The position numbers and the translations under genes were made by a program. Below the pieces are notes generated by a model. That model saw only the letters and a list, made by a program, of their open reading frames with translations, was not told the origin of the DNA and made no database searches. Of a stretch of DNA of 13,535 nucleotides, positions 1 to 7,559 are shown in pieces. The first letter of the stretch is position 1, and the number at the start of each line of letters is the position of its first letter. Origin of the DNA: an uncultured Collinsella sp. (GTDB lineage Bacteria; Actinomycetota; Coriobacteriia; Coriobacteriales; Coriobacteriaceae); NCBI GenBank assembly GCA_902496005.1, contig CABUZI010000044.1, forward strand, positions 1-13,535. Reading direction: 5' to 3'.

Positions 1-2000
1 CGGACACTTACCTGGGCGGCATCGCCAAGATGCTCAACGGGCGCGGCGAAAAAAGCGCGTTTGACCGCGGCGTCTCGAGCGTCTCCATGCTGCTGGTGCG
101 CCTGATGCTCGTTATGGCGCCGGCCGTCTTTGCCATCAACGCCGCCACCAAGGGCAACGTCATCGACGCGCTGCTGTTCGCCACAAGCGTGGCCGTGGGC
201 ATCACGCCGCAGATGCTTCCCGTCATCGTGACCACGAGCCTGTCGCAGGGCGCCAAGGACCTCGCCCGTCGCCAGGTTATCGTCAAGGAGCTGCCGGCGA
301 TTCAAAACCTCGGAGCGATGGACGTCCTGTGCTGCGACAAGACCGGCACCCTCACCGAAGACCGCATCGTGCTCGAGCGCTACCTCAACACCGATGGCAA
401 CGAGGACGCGCGCGTGCTGCGCCATGCGTTTTTGAATAGCTTCTTCCAAACCGGCCTCAAAAACCTTATCGACCTGGCCGTAATCGACCGTGCCGATGTG
501 ACGCCCTCGACCGTCGTGCCCGATTCTATGCTGGACCAGAGTCTGCGCGACCGCTATACCAAGGTCGACGAGGTTCCCTTCGATTTCTCGCGCCGTCGCC
601 TGAGCGTAGTTGTCGCCGACGCCCAAGGCAAAACCCAGATGGTTACCAAGGGCGCTGCCGAGGAAATGCTCGAGATCTGCTCCTTTGTCGAGATCGATGG
701 CATCGCTCAGCCGCTCACCGACGAGAAGCTCGCCCAGATTCGCAAGCAGGTCGCCGGACTTAACGCCGAGGGCCTACGCGTAATTGCCGTGGCGCAGAAG
801 ACCAATCCGCGCTGCGTGGGCGAGTTTGGCATCGCCGACGAGTGCGACATGGTGCTGATGGGCTTTTTGGCCTTCCTCGACCCGCCCAAAGCAAGTGCCG
901 CGGGCGCCGTCGCCACCCTCGAGGCCAAGGGCGTGGCGGTCAAGGTCCTAACCGGCGACAACGACCGCGTCGCCGCCACCGTCTGCGAGCAGATTGGTAT
1001 CGATGCGAGCAACGTCTTGCTCGGCTCCGAGATCGATGCGCTCGATGACGCCGAACTTGCCAAGCGCGCCGAGAAAACCCACCTCTTCGCCAAGCTCTCG
1101 CCGCTGCAGAAGGCGCGCCTGGTACGTGTCATGCGCGAGATGCTCGGCCACACCGTGGGCTTTATGGGCGACGGCATCAACGACGCCGCCGCCATGCGTG
1201 CGAGCGATTGCGGCATCTCGGTCGATTCGGCCGTCGATATTGCCAAGGAATCCGCCGATATCATCTTGCTTCAGAAGGACCTGGGCGTGCTCGAGCGCGG
1301 CATCATCGAAGGCCGCCGCACTTACGGCAACCTGCTCAAGTACCTCAAGACCACGGTGAGCTCCAACTTTGGCAATGTGCTGTCCGTGACCGTCGCGAGC
1401 CTGTTCTTGCCGTTTTTGCCCATGAGCGCCCTGCAGCTGGTACTGCTGTCGCTGGTCTACGAGATCGTGTGCATCGCACTGCCGTGGGACACCGTCGATG
1501 ACGCCCGGACTGCCCGCCCGCGTGCCTGGGACGCCGCATCCATCAAGGGCTTTATGCTCGAGCTGGGCCCCGTGAGCTCGCTGTTTGACATCGTGACCTT
1601 CGCCGCGCTCTTCTTTGTCGTGTGCCCCGCCGCCGTGGACGCAAGCTGGTCCGAGCTTGCCGCCGCGGGCGACGTCGCGGGTATGGCGACCTTTGCTGCG
1701 CTCTTCCAGAGCGGCTGGTTTGTCGAGTCCATGTGGTCGCAGACACTCGTGGTCCACATGTTGCGCTCCCCGCATCTGCCGAGCCCGCGCGACCACGCCG
1801 CGCCCGCATTGTGCGTTCTTACCGTGCTGGGCCTGGCGCTCGTCACCTGGCTGCCGGCAAGCCCCATCGCCGATGTGCTCGGCCTCATGCCGCTGCCCAC
1901 GAGCTTTTTTGGGCTGCTCATTGGCATCGTTATCGCCTATATCGCGCTCACCCAGCTGGCAAAGTGCCGCTACATTGCCCGCCACGGCGAGCTGCTGTAG
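1..2000 (+). CDS. mgtA: Magnesium-translocating P-type ATPase (MgtA/MgtB type), 5'-truncated by the window edge
   Basis: Inner-membrane P-type ATPase that imports Mg2+ using ATP hydrolysis (P-type IIIB family). The reading frame is open from position 3 with no start in the window. About 665 residues are present against roughly 900 in the family, so the N-terminal part and most of the actuator domain lie upstream. Visible features in order: the AFDRGV region leading into a membrane pair with TPQMLP (family TPEMLP), the phosphorylation motif DKTGTLT (Asp codon at 336-338), the nucleotide-binding domain, TGDND (951-965), MGDGIND near 1165, then the C-terminal membrane helices with LPWD and LFQSGWF...QTLVVHMLR, all characteristic of MgtA. 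It ends at TAG 1998-2000. No break is visible. A short Ala-rich insertion precedes the LFQSGWF motif. Regulation cannot be judged because the 5' end is missing. The assignment is firm at family level; MgtA versus MgtB cannot be separated. Confidence 0.95.
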   Translation, partial: DTYLGGIAKMLNGRGEKSAFDRGVSSVSMLLVRLMLVMAPAVFAINAATKGNVIDALLFATSVAVGITPQMLPVIVTTSLSQGAKDLARRQVIVKELPAIQNLGAMDVLCCDKTGTLTEDRIVLERYLNTDGNEDARVLRHAFLNSFFQTGLKNLIDLAVIDRADVTPSTVVPDSMLDQSLRDRYTKVDEVPFDFSRRRLSVVVADAQGKTQMVTKGAAEEMLEICSFVEIDGIAQPLTDEKLAQIRKQVAGLNAEGLRVIAVAQKTNPRCVGEFGIADECDMVLMGFLAFLDPPKASAAGAVATLEAKGVAVKVLTGDNDRVAATVCEQIGIDASNVLLGSEIDALDDAELAKRAEKTHLFAKLSPLQKARLVRVMREMLGHTVGFMGDGINDAAAMRASDCGISVDSAVDIAKESADIILLQKDLGVLERGIIEGRRTYGNLLKYLKTTVSSNFGNVLSVTVASLFLPFLPMSALQLVLLSLVYEIVCIALPWDTVDDARTARPRAWDAASIKGFMLELGPVSSLFDIVTFAALFFVVCPAAVDASWSELAAAGDVAGMATFAALFQSGWFVESMWSQTLVVHMLRSPHLPSPRDHAAPALCVLTVLGLALVTWLPASPIADVLGLMPLPTSFFGLLIGIVIAYIALTQLAKCRYIARHGELL

Positions 2001-2020
2001 CAAGTAGACGGAAAACACCC

Positions 2021-2100
2021 TGCCAGCTGCCGTTGCCACTACCACAGCTGCCAACGCCGCTGCCGCTGCCTCTGCCGCCGCCGCAGTCTATCCCCCCAGC
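2021..2100. repeat. GCTGCC-rich low-complexity tail downstream of mgtA
   Basis: The stretch after the ATPase stop is a degenerate run of GCTGCC/GCCGCTGCC-like units with very few other words, running into the palindrome at 2101. The ATPase has already ended at TAG 2000 and no gene starts here. It could be decayed coding sequence or simple repeat expansion. Confidence 0.45.
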
Positions 2101-2168
2101 AGTTGCGGTGAAATAGTCCCTAAATTAAAGCCCCGTGACTTTAATTTAGGGACTATTCCACCGCAACT
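2101..2168. repeat. 68-nt near-perfect palindrome (30-nt arms, 8-nt loop) between convergent genes
   Basis: Left arm 2101-2130 and right arm 2139-2168 are reverse complements with a single mismatch (A2111 opposite C2158). The loop is CCCCGTGA. The outer part is GC-rich (TTGCGGTG) and the inner part AT-rich (CCCTAAATTAAAG). It lies between the stops of the ATPase (+) and the LuxR-type gene (-), so it may act as a bidirectional transcription stop. Neither side has a U-tract, so it is not a canonical intrinsic terminator. The outer 9-mer CCACCGCAA (2158-2166) also occurs in the palindrome at 12624-12674, suggesting a dispersed REP-like family. Confidence 0.8.
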
Positions 2169-2182
2169 TATTGGGAGGTTAG

Positions 2183-3727
2183 CTAGTCCTTGGGTGTCCA
2201 GGACCAGAAGAAGTTGATAAGGGCCACACGCGAGGCGGTACCGGCCTTTTTGTTGATCGAGGAAATGTGGCGATAGAGCGTGGAGCGCGAAAGAAAGAGC
2301 GTTGTGGCGATGTCCTGAACGCTCTGGTCCGAAACGACCAAGACCTCAAGAATATCGCGCTCGCGCTCTGTAAGCCCAAAGGTGGCGACGAAGGCATCAA
2401 GGCGTTCATCGGACGTGAGCTCCGCTGCCTCCACGGGCTCGGGGTCGGAGCATGTGGGCGCAAGATCCCCACCAAGATCGTCGGTGGCAAGCGGCAGTCC
2501 GTCCCGCATCGCGGCATCATCGGCCCGTTGCCCCAACTGCCCCAGCAGCGTAATCGCAATGCCCACAAACATCACGAGCGCCGCACCGACCGCAGCCAGC
2601 ACATTTTGACTCGAGATAATCGCCACTGCCGGCGCCGTCACGAACATCGAGCACACGTTGTTGACGACGCGACCCATGCACGGCCAAAAATATGACCAGC
2701 GCGCATAGAGCGAGACGGCGGCATATTTTGTGGTAAAGAACACCACGAAAAAGCCCAAGCCCAGATAAAAGATGATCGTGGCAGCAAGCTCGTTGCCGCC
2801 ATTGCCATCGACGATGAGCACAAAGAACGAAAGCGTGGACAGTATGGCGGCACATGTCATGCCGATATTCATATACGAGCGGCCGTGCAGGTCAAATAGT
2901 GCGCCAGCGACCAACGAGCTCACGACAAGCAGCAGGCGCGGCCAATCGCCCAAATCGACGGCTCCGACAGCATGCAGGGTCGTGAAGCCCGCGTTGAGAG
3001 CGGCGAATACGCTGGAAAGATACGCCGTCGCCACGGTCAGGCGAACTACGGCGCGACGGAATGCCGCCTTTGCCTCGGGATCGTCATGCCACTTGGCGCC
3101 ATATTCCAGAGCATCTACCGAAAGCCCGGCAGCACTGGGTTCAAAGTTGGGATCGGACTCGTCGCGCAGCTTGGCGCGTCGGGCACCGTGGAGCAACGCC
3201 ACCTGCGCGATCGCACAGACGACCAGAACAGCCTGCTGAGGAATGCCGACAGGCACCACCATGTGGTTGAGAACCTGCACCAGAACGCCCATGGCGTAAG
3301 AAAGTGCGGCGGCGCGCGCCAAGCAGGGCGTTCGCGCAAAGCGCCTCGCAAAATTTGCATGAGCAGTCGATCCGCAGTAGCCCAGCGCGCAGCACGCCAC
3401 CAAACCGCCGGTAATTACCACCTCAACCTGAACCGCCATAATCAACAGCAGCAATGCCGCCACCAGCAAAACGCCCGTGACGTCACTCGTCGCGTCAATG
3501 GCATTGGGACGGCGATAGTACAGAATGGGACGCACAAAAAAGCCAATCACGCTCGCGCCGATGACAAGGCTCTCATAAATAACGACCTCGTTCGGAGACA
3601 CGAACTCGGCCATGCGCACATCAAAAAGATACTCGCACGCCAAAAACGTGAAGAAGAACAGCACCAGGCATATAATCTCCCGAATGCCCCGACGCAAATA
3701 TGCGGTTGTGTCTCCCATGCCCCTCAT
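2183..3727 (-). CDS. Membrane-anchored LuxR-family transcriptional regulator
   Basis: Protein of 514 residues. The first ~410 residues hold about 11-12 hydrophobic helices arranged like an MFS-type bundle. A polar, acidic linker follows, then a C-terminal LuxR/NarL helix-turn-helix over roughly the last 65 residues, with LTERERDILEVL and VQDIATTLFLSRSTLYRHIS typical of the fold. Such polytopic LuxR regulators are expanded in Coriobacteriia and are thought to sense a small molecule at the membrane and control nearby or dedicated genes. I chose ATG 3727 because GGGGG sits six bases ahead of it. TTG 3748 in the same frame would add seven residues but lacks a Shine-Dalgarno sequence; ATG 3718 is another option. 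It is divergent from the 4105-8402 cluster, separated by about 377 bases, so it is a candidate local regulator, but nothing in the sequence proves that. The ligand is unknown. Confidence 0.88.
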   Translation of the reverse strand: MRGMGDTTAYLRRGIREIICLVLFFFTFLACEYLFDVRMAEFVSPNEVVIYESLVIGASVIGFFVRPILYYRRPNAIDATSDVTGVLLVAALLLLIMAVQVEVVITGGLVACCALGYCGSTAHANFARRFARTPCLARAAALSYAMGVLVQVLNHMVVPVGIPQQAVLVVCAIAQVALLHGARRAKLRDESDPNFEPSAAGLSVDALEYGAKWHDDPEAKAAFRRAVVRLTVATAYLSSVFAALNAGFTTLHAVGAVDLGDWPRLLLVVSSLVAGALFDLHGRSYMNIGMTCAAILSTLSFFVLIVDGNGGNELAATIIFYLGLGFFVVFFTTKYAAVSLYARWSYFWPCMGRVVNNVCSMFVTAPAVAIISSQNVLAAVGAALVMFVGIAITLLGQLGQRADDAAMRDGLPLATDDLGGDLAPTCSDPEPVEAAELTSDERLDAFVATFGLTERERDILEVLVVSDQSVQDIATTLFLSRSTLYRHISSINKKAGTASRVALINFFWSWTPKD

Positions 3728-3757
3728 GGTTAACCCCCAGCCTTTCAATTGTCTGGA

Positions 3758-3786
3758 AATCTATTTTAATAAAGAACCAGTCTCAA
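3758..3786 (-). promoter_or_regulatory. Candidate sigma-70-type promoter for the membrane LuxR gene
   Basis: Read on the minus strand, TTGAGA (3786-3781, five of six matches to the -35 consensus) is followed after 17 bases by TAGATT (3763-3758, four of six to the -10). This sits about 30 bases upstream of the chosen ATG 3727 and in a locally AT-rich patch. The prediction rests only on consensus and spacing. Confidence 0.4.
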
Positions 3787-4104
3787 TATCGAAGCCAGGC
3801 TTGAAATGCTGCAAATTTGACCCCAGCCGTTCACGTCACACCGCGGTTTTGAGCCTCATGGACCAGAAGGGGCACGCGCGGCCTCTAGCTCGGCAAGGAG
3901 TGTCTCCAACTGCCACTCATTTAAGTACGTCCCCAATGAGTGCCCAATGACTACCCGCGGCAAGGAGTGTCCCTATGTGTCGGATGAAAAATGGGCCATG
4001 TGTCCCAGTTGTGGAGACTCCTTGAGCCGTCTGGGTATCGCGAAGGATCGCGCACTCCCCCATCATCAAAAGTGACACACGCTACCAGTTGGTGGGAGGC
4101 AACC
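3787..4104. other. Intergenic region with short direct and inverted repeats, upstream of the zinc-ribbon cluster
   Basis: No convincing gene lies here. It holds an exact 14-nt direct repeat, CGGCAAGGAGTGTC, at 3891-3904 and 3958-3971, and an 8-nt inverted repeat, CACTCATT (3914-3921) / AATGAGTG (3935-3942). The segment around 3986-4007 (AAAAATGGGCCATGTGTCCCA) resembles the one at 12541-12562 upstream of the 7TM receptor gene. The reading frame of the 4105 gene stays open back to 3991, but that extension has no ribosome site and no zinc-ribbon-like content. I see no clear -35/-10 pair for the downstream operon, although one must exist here or within the repeats. Confidence 0.5.
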
Positions 4105-4842
4105 ATGGGCTTCTTTGACAAGATGTTCGAGAAGAAAGAGTGCGCGATTTGCGGTACCGAGCTGGGACTTCTAGGTAAGACAAAAATCAATGAAGGCTAC
4201 CTGTGCAAAGAGTGCGCCGGCAAGCTCTCCCCCTACTTTCACGGCTATCGCTCCAGCACCGCGGACGACATCCGCGAGCAACTCGCCTACCGCGAGGCCA
4301 ACGCCGAGCGCCTGGCCTCGTTCAACCCCACGCGCACGCTTTCTGCCGGGCGCACCAATATTATGCTCGATGAGGACGCGGGCCTGTTGATCATCACTTC
4401 GCAGAGCCGCTGGCGCGACGCCAATCCCGACATCATCGAGTTCTCGCAGGTACTCGGCTGCGATATGGATATCGACGAGCATCGCACCGAGATCTATCGC
4501 GAGACCAAGGACGGCGAGCGCGAGAGCTACAATCCGCCGCGCTATGACCTGGATTACGACTTTAACCTGACCATTCACGTCAACACGCCGTACTTTACCG
4601 AGATCAACCTGCGCGTGAACGACTCCACCATCGATCAGCGCGGCTCCATCGAATACCGCGAGGCCAAGCGCCAGGCAACCGAGGTCCGCGACGCGCTGGT
4701 GCAGCTGCGCCAGGAGACGCGCGATAGCGTCGTGGCCGCCAAGGCCCCCAAGACCGCGGTCACCTGCCCCTTCTGCGGAGCCACCACCATTCCCGATGCC
4801 AGCGGGCGCTGCGAATACTGCGGCGGCGCCATCGGCGCATAG
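4105..4842 (+). CDS. DUF4428-type zinc-ribbon protein with a second C-terminal zinc ribbon
   Basis: Protein of 245 residues without signal peptide or membrane helix, so probably cytosolic or peripheral. The N-terminus carries a Cys4 ribbon (C13, C16, C34, C37) with GKTKINEGYLCKECAGKLSP, matching the DUF4428 pattern. A middle region of about 160 residues has no motif I recognise. The last 27 residues form a second ribbon (C221, C224, C236, C239). The start at ATG 4105 is set by GGGAGG just upstream (4094-4099) and by the MGFFDKMF opening; the frame stays open to ATG 3991 but that extension looks non-coding. It is the first gene of a four-gene run; the next starts 24 bases after its stop. DUF4428 proteins are often found with SPFH and zinc-ribbon membrane proteins, as here. 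The biochemical role is unknown; binding partner proteins or acting as a membrane-complex adaptor is inference. Confidence 0.85.
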   Translation: MGFFDKMFEKKECAICGTELGLLGKTKINEGYLCKECAGKLSPYFHGYRSSTADDIREQLAYREANAERLASFNPTRTLSAGRTNIMLDEDAGLLIITSQSRWRDANPDIIEFSQVLGCDMDIDEHRTEIYRETKDGERESYNPPRYDLDYDFNLTIHVNTPYFTEINLRVNDSTIDQRGSIEYREAKRQATEVRDALVQLRQETRDSVVAAKAPKTAVTCPFCGATTIPDASGRCEYCGGAIGA

Positions 4843-4866
4843 CCTCCGGCAGCGAAAGGACCGATC

Positions 4867-6189
4867 ATGGCCTTCGAGAGCGTCAACTATCAATGCCCCG
4901 CGTGTGGCGGCCCCCTTCACTTTGCCAGTGCCGAGCAAAAGCTCGTCTGCGACTACTGTGACTCGCGCTTTGAAGTCGAAGAAGTCGAGGCCCTCTATCG
5001 CGAGCGCCAGGACAAGGCCGACGCCAAAGCCGATGCGGCAGCCGCAACGCCCAAGCCCGTCGCCGACGACGCGGTGCAGGAGCTCGCCCAAAACGCCGGC
5101 TACATCTGCTCGTCGTGCGGCGCCGAGCTCGTGTCCGACGGCACCGTCGCCGTCACCACCTGCCCGTACTGCGGCAACTCCGCCGTGGCGCCCGGCCAGC
5201 TCTCGGGCGACTTCTCGCCCGACCTAGTAATTCCGTTTAAGCTCGGGCGCGATGACGTCACGGCCGCACTCAAGGAACACTACAAGGGCAAGATCTTGCT
5301 GCCCAAGAGCTTTGTCACCGGCAACCACATCGACGAGGTCCAAGGTGTCTACGTGCCGTTTTGGCTCTACGGCGCCCGCGTTGACGGCGAAGTGTACTTT
5401 GACGCGACCAACGAGACCGTGACCGAGGAATCCGACCGCACCGTCACGACCACCGACCACTACGATGCCTATCGCAAGGGCAATATCTCGTTTAAGCGCG
5501 TGCCCGTCGACGGATCGTCCAAGATGCCCGACGGCCACATGGATGCCATCGAGCCGTTTGACTACGACGCGCTGCGCCCGTTCTCGGTCGCATATATGCC
5601 CGGCTACATCGCCAACCGTTACGACGAGGACTGCGAGACCTGCAAGGCGCGCGCCGAACGCCGTATGGAAGAAAGCACAATCTCGGCCCTGCGCGAGACC
5701 GTCGTCGACGAATACGACGATGCCACGGTCGAAAGCAAGCAGCTCGACTACACCTGGGAAGACAGCGACTACGCCCTGTTCCCCGTCTGGATGCTCTCCA
5801 CCTCGTGGAACGGCAAGAGCTACCTGTTTGCCATGAACGGCCAGACCGGCCGCTTGGTCGGCGAGCTCCCCTGCTCCAAGCCCAAGCTCGCCATCGCCTC
5901 GGTGCTGTTCTTTGTGATCGGATTTGTCCTCTCCCAGATCCTCTTCATGGGTGAGAACGCCTTCGATCCGGATTACCTCACCTTTGATATCGAGGGCATC
6001 CTCATCAACATCGTCGCGCCGCTGATCATCGTGGTCATCGCAGACGTGCTGCTGGTGGGCCAGCTCAAGACGGCCAACGAGGCCACCCACGCCGATTGCT
6101 GCTGTGGCGAGCTCGACCTGACCGAGAAGCACGACACCTTCAGCCACACCGAGACCACCGTTGTCATGAAGGACGACAAGGACGATTAA
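4867..6189 (+). CDS. YdjG-like membrane protein with two TFIIB-type zinc ribbons
   Basis: Protein of 440 residues. It has two N-terminal Cys4 ribbons: C10, C13, C28, C31, then after an Ala/Asp/Lys-rich linker C81, C84, C99, C102. A conserved block follows, with PFKLGRDDVTAAL and GVYVPFWLYGARVDGEVYFDA. Two hydrophobic helices near residues 341-361 and 378-400 come before a short polar tail, so the bulk faces one side of the membrane, probably the cytosol. This layout matches proteins related to B. subtilis YdjG, often mislabelled as PriA-like helicases because of the ribbons; there is no helicase motif here. In B. subtilis YdjG works with YdjH, the SPFH protein YdjI and PspA at the membrane. 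AAAGGA six bases before ATG 4867 supports the start. The SPFH gene begins 48 bases after its stop, consistent with one functional unit. Exact function is unproven. Confidence 0.82.
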   Translation: MAFESVNYQCPACGGPLHFASAEQKLVCDYCDSRFEVEEVEALYRERQDKADAKADAAAATPKPVADDAVQELAQNAGYICSSCGAELVSDGTVAVTTCPYCGNSAVAPGQLSGDFSPDLVIPFKLGRDDVTAALKEHYKGKILLPKSFVTGNHIDEVQGVYVPFWLYGARVDGEVYFDATNETVTEESDRTVTTTDHYDAYRKGNISFKRVPVDGSSKMPDGHMDAIEPFDYDALRPFSVAYMPGYIANRYDEDCETCKARAERRMEESTISALRETVVDEYDDATVESKQLDYTWEDSDYALFPVWMLSTSWNGKSYLFAMNGQTGRLVGELPCSKPKLAIASVLFFVIGFVLSQILFMGENAFDPDYLTFDIEGILINIVAPLIIVVIADVLLVGQLKTANEATHADCCCGELDLTEKHDTFSHTETTVVMKDDKDD

Positions 6190-6237
6190 CCATCCTGACC
6201 AATACCACCCGGCCTTTGACGAGAAAGGAAGATCACC

Positions 6238-7479
6238 ATGGGACTCTTGAAAGCTGGATTGGGTGCTGCCGGCGGCGTCATGGCCGACCAGTGGAAGGAA
6301 TTTATCTACTGCGAATCGATGCCCGCTGACGTCTTGGCCTGCAAGGGCAGCAAGCGCACCGGCGGCCGCAGCTCCAACACGCGCGGCGAGGACAACGTCA
6401 TCTCCAACGGCTCGGTCATCGCCGTCAACGACGGCCAGGGCATGCTCGTGGTGCAAAACGGCAAGATCATCGAAGTCGCGCTGGAGCCCGGTGAGTTAGT
6501 CTTTGACACCGGCAGCGAGCCGAGCGTCTTTAGCGGCAACCTGGGCGATTCCATCAAGGAGACCTTCGCCAATATCGGCAGCCGCTTTACCTTTGGCGGC
6601 GACGCGGGCAAGGACCAGCGTGTCTACTTCATCAACACCAAGGAGATCATCGGCAACAAGTACGGCACCGCCTCGCCCGTGCCCTTCCGCGTGGTCGATA
6701 ACAACATTGGCCTGGACGTCGACATCTCCGTGCGCTGCAACGGCGAGTATTCGTACCGCATCACCAACCCGCTGCTGTTCTACACCAACGTATGCGGCAA
6801 CGTGACCGATAGCTACACGCGCGACAAGATCGACAGCCAGCTTAAGTCCGAGCTGCTCACCGCCCTGCAGCCCGCCTTTGCCAAAATCTCGGAGATGGGC
6901 ATCCGCTACAGCGCCATCCCCGGCCACACCACCGAGCTCGCCCGCGCGCTCAACGAGGTCCTCTCTGCCGACTGGCGTGACCTGCGCGGCGTTGAGATCG
7001 TAAGCTTTGGCGTCAACTCCATCGCCGCCTCGCAAGAAGACGAGCAGATGATCAAGGACCTGCAGAAAGCCGCGGTCATGCGCGATCCCACCATGGCGGC
7101 AGCCAACATCGCCAGCGCCCAGAGCGATGCGATGCGCGCGGCAGCCGCCAACCCCAACGGCGCGATGGCAGGCTTTATGGGCATGGGCATGGCAGGTGGC
7201 ATGGGCGGCATGAACGCCAGCCAGCTGTTCGCCGCCGGCCAGGCACAGCAGCAGGCCGCCCCGCAGCCGGCTCCGGCTCCCGCCCCCGCACCGGCTCCCG
7301 CCGCCGCACCTGCGGCCGGCACGTGGACTTGCAGCTGCGGCGCCACCAACACCGGCAAGTTCTGCTCCGAGTGCGGCAGTCCCGCACCCGCCCCGGCACC
7401 GGCAAAGTGGTTCTGCCCCAACTGCGGCAGCGAAAACGGCGGCAAGTTCTGCAGCAACTGCGGAACGCCCCGGCCCTAG
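6238..7479 (+). CDS. SPFH/Band 7 domain protein, YdjI-like, with two C-terminal zinc ribbons
   Basis: Protein of 413 residues. Residues ~1-280 match the YdjI-type SPFH family (often annotated 'virion core protein, lumpy skin disease virus'): DQWKEFIYCESMPADVL at the start, then RVYFINTKEIIGNKYGT, PFRVVDNN and a helical part with EDEQMIKDLQKAAVMRDP. SPFH proteins oligomerise and organise membrane microdomains; this subgroup lacks a clear transmembrane helix and is probably recruited by a partner such as the YdjG-like protein encoded just upstream. A Gly/Met-rich stretch (MGMGMAGGMGGM) and a Pro-Ala repeat linker (about residues 341-361) lead to two ribbons: CSC...CSEC (from ~365) and CPNC...CSNC (from ~393). 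The first has a CxC instead of CxxC pair. AAAGGAAG before ATG 6238 is a good ribosome site. No frameshift is seen. The family assignment is strong; the role in membrane stress is inferred from B. subtilis. Confidence 0.88.
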   Translation: MGLLKAGLGAAGGVMADQWKEFIYCESMPADVLACKGSKRTGGRSSNTRGEDNVISNGSVIAVNDGQGMLVVQNGKIIEVALEPGELVFDTGSEPSVFSGNLGDSIKETFANIGSRFTFGGDAGKDQRVYFINTKEIIGNKYGTASPVPFRVVDNNIGLDVDISVRCNGEYSYRITNPLLFYTNVCGNVTDSYTRDKIDSQLKSELLTALQPAFAKISEMGIRYSAIPGHTTELARALNEVLSADWRDLRGVEIVSFGVNSIAASQEDEQMIKDLQKAAVMRDPTMAAANIASAQSDAMRAAAANPNGAMAGFMGMGMAGGMGGMNASQLFAAGQAQQQAAPQPAPAPAPAPAPAAAPAAGTWTCSCGATNTGKFCSECGSPAPAPAPAKWFCPNCGSENGGKFCSNCGTPRP

Positions 7480-7498
7480 CCCCTCTATCTGGTAATTG

Positions 7499-7530
7499 GC
7501 GGGGGATCCGCCACCCCCGCATTTGCTTCT
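7499..7530 (+). terminator. Hairpin between the SPFH gene and the lipoprotein gene (attenuator or weak terminator)
   Basis: GCGGGGG (7499-7505) pairs perfectly with CCCCCGC (7514-7520) around an 8-base loop, followed by ATTTGCTTCT, which is only moderately U-rich. It falls in the 80-base gap between two co-directional genes. It may reduce read-through into the lipoprotein gene rather than fully end transcription. Confidence 0.45.
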
Positions 7531-7559
7531 ATGGGTTTCGTTCGATGAAGGAGGACACC

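Noticed and set aside
948..2054. Long open frame (368 codons) antisense to the ATPase
   Set aside because: It is a mirror of the GC-rich codon pattern of the clear MgtA gene, with low-complexity His/Gly/Ala/Arg content and no recognisable domain.
3991..4104. N-terminal extension of the DUF4428 gene to ATG 3991
   Set aside because: The extension has no ribosome site, overlaps intergenic repeat-like sequence, and the zinc-ribbon protein has a natural start at 4105 with GGGAGG upstream.
4867..6189. PriA-type helicase annotation for the double zinc-ribbon protein
   Set aside because: No Walker A, Walker B or other helicase motif is present; only the zinc ribbons recall PriA, and there are two membrane helices.
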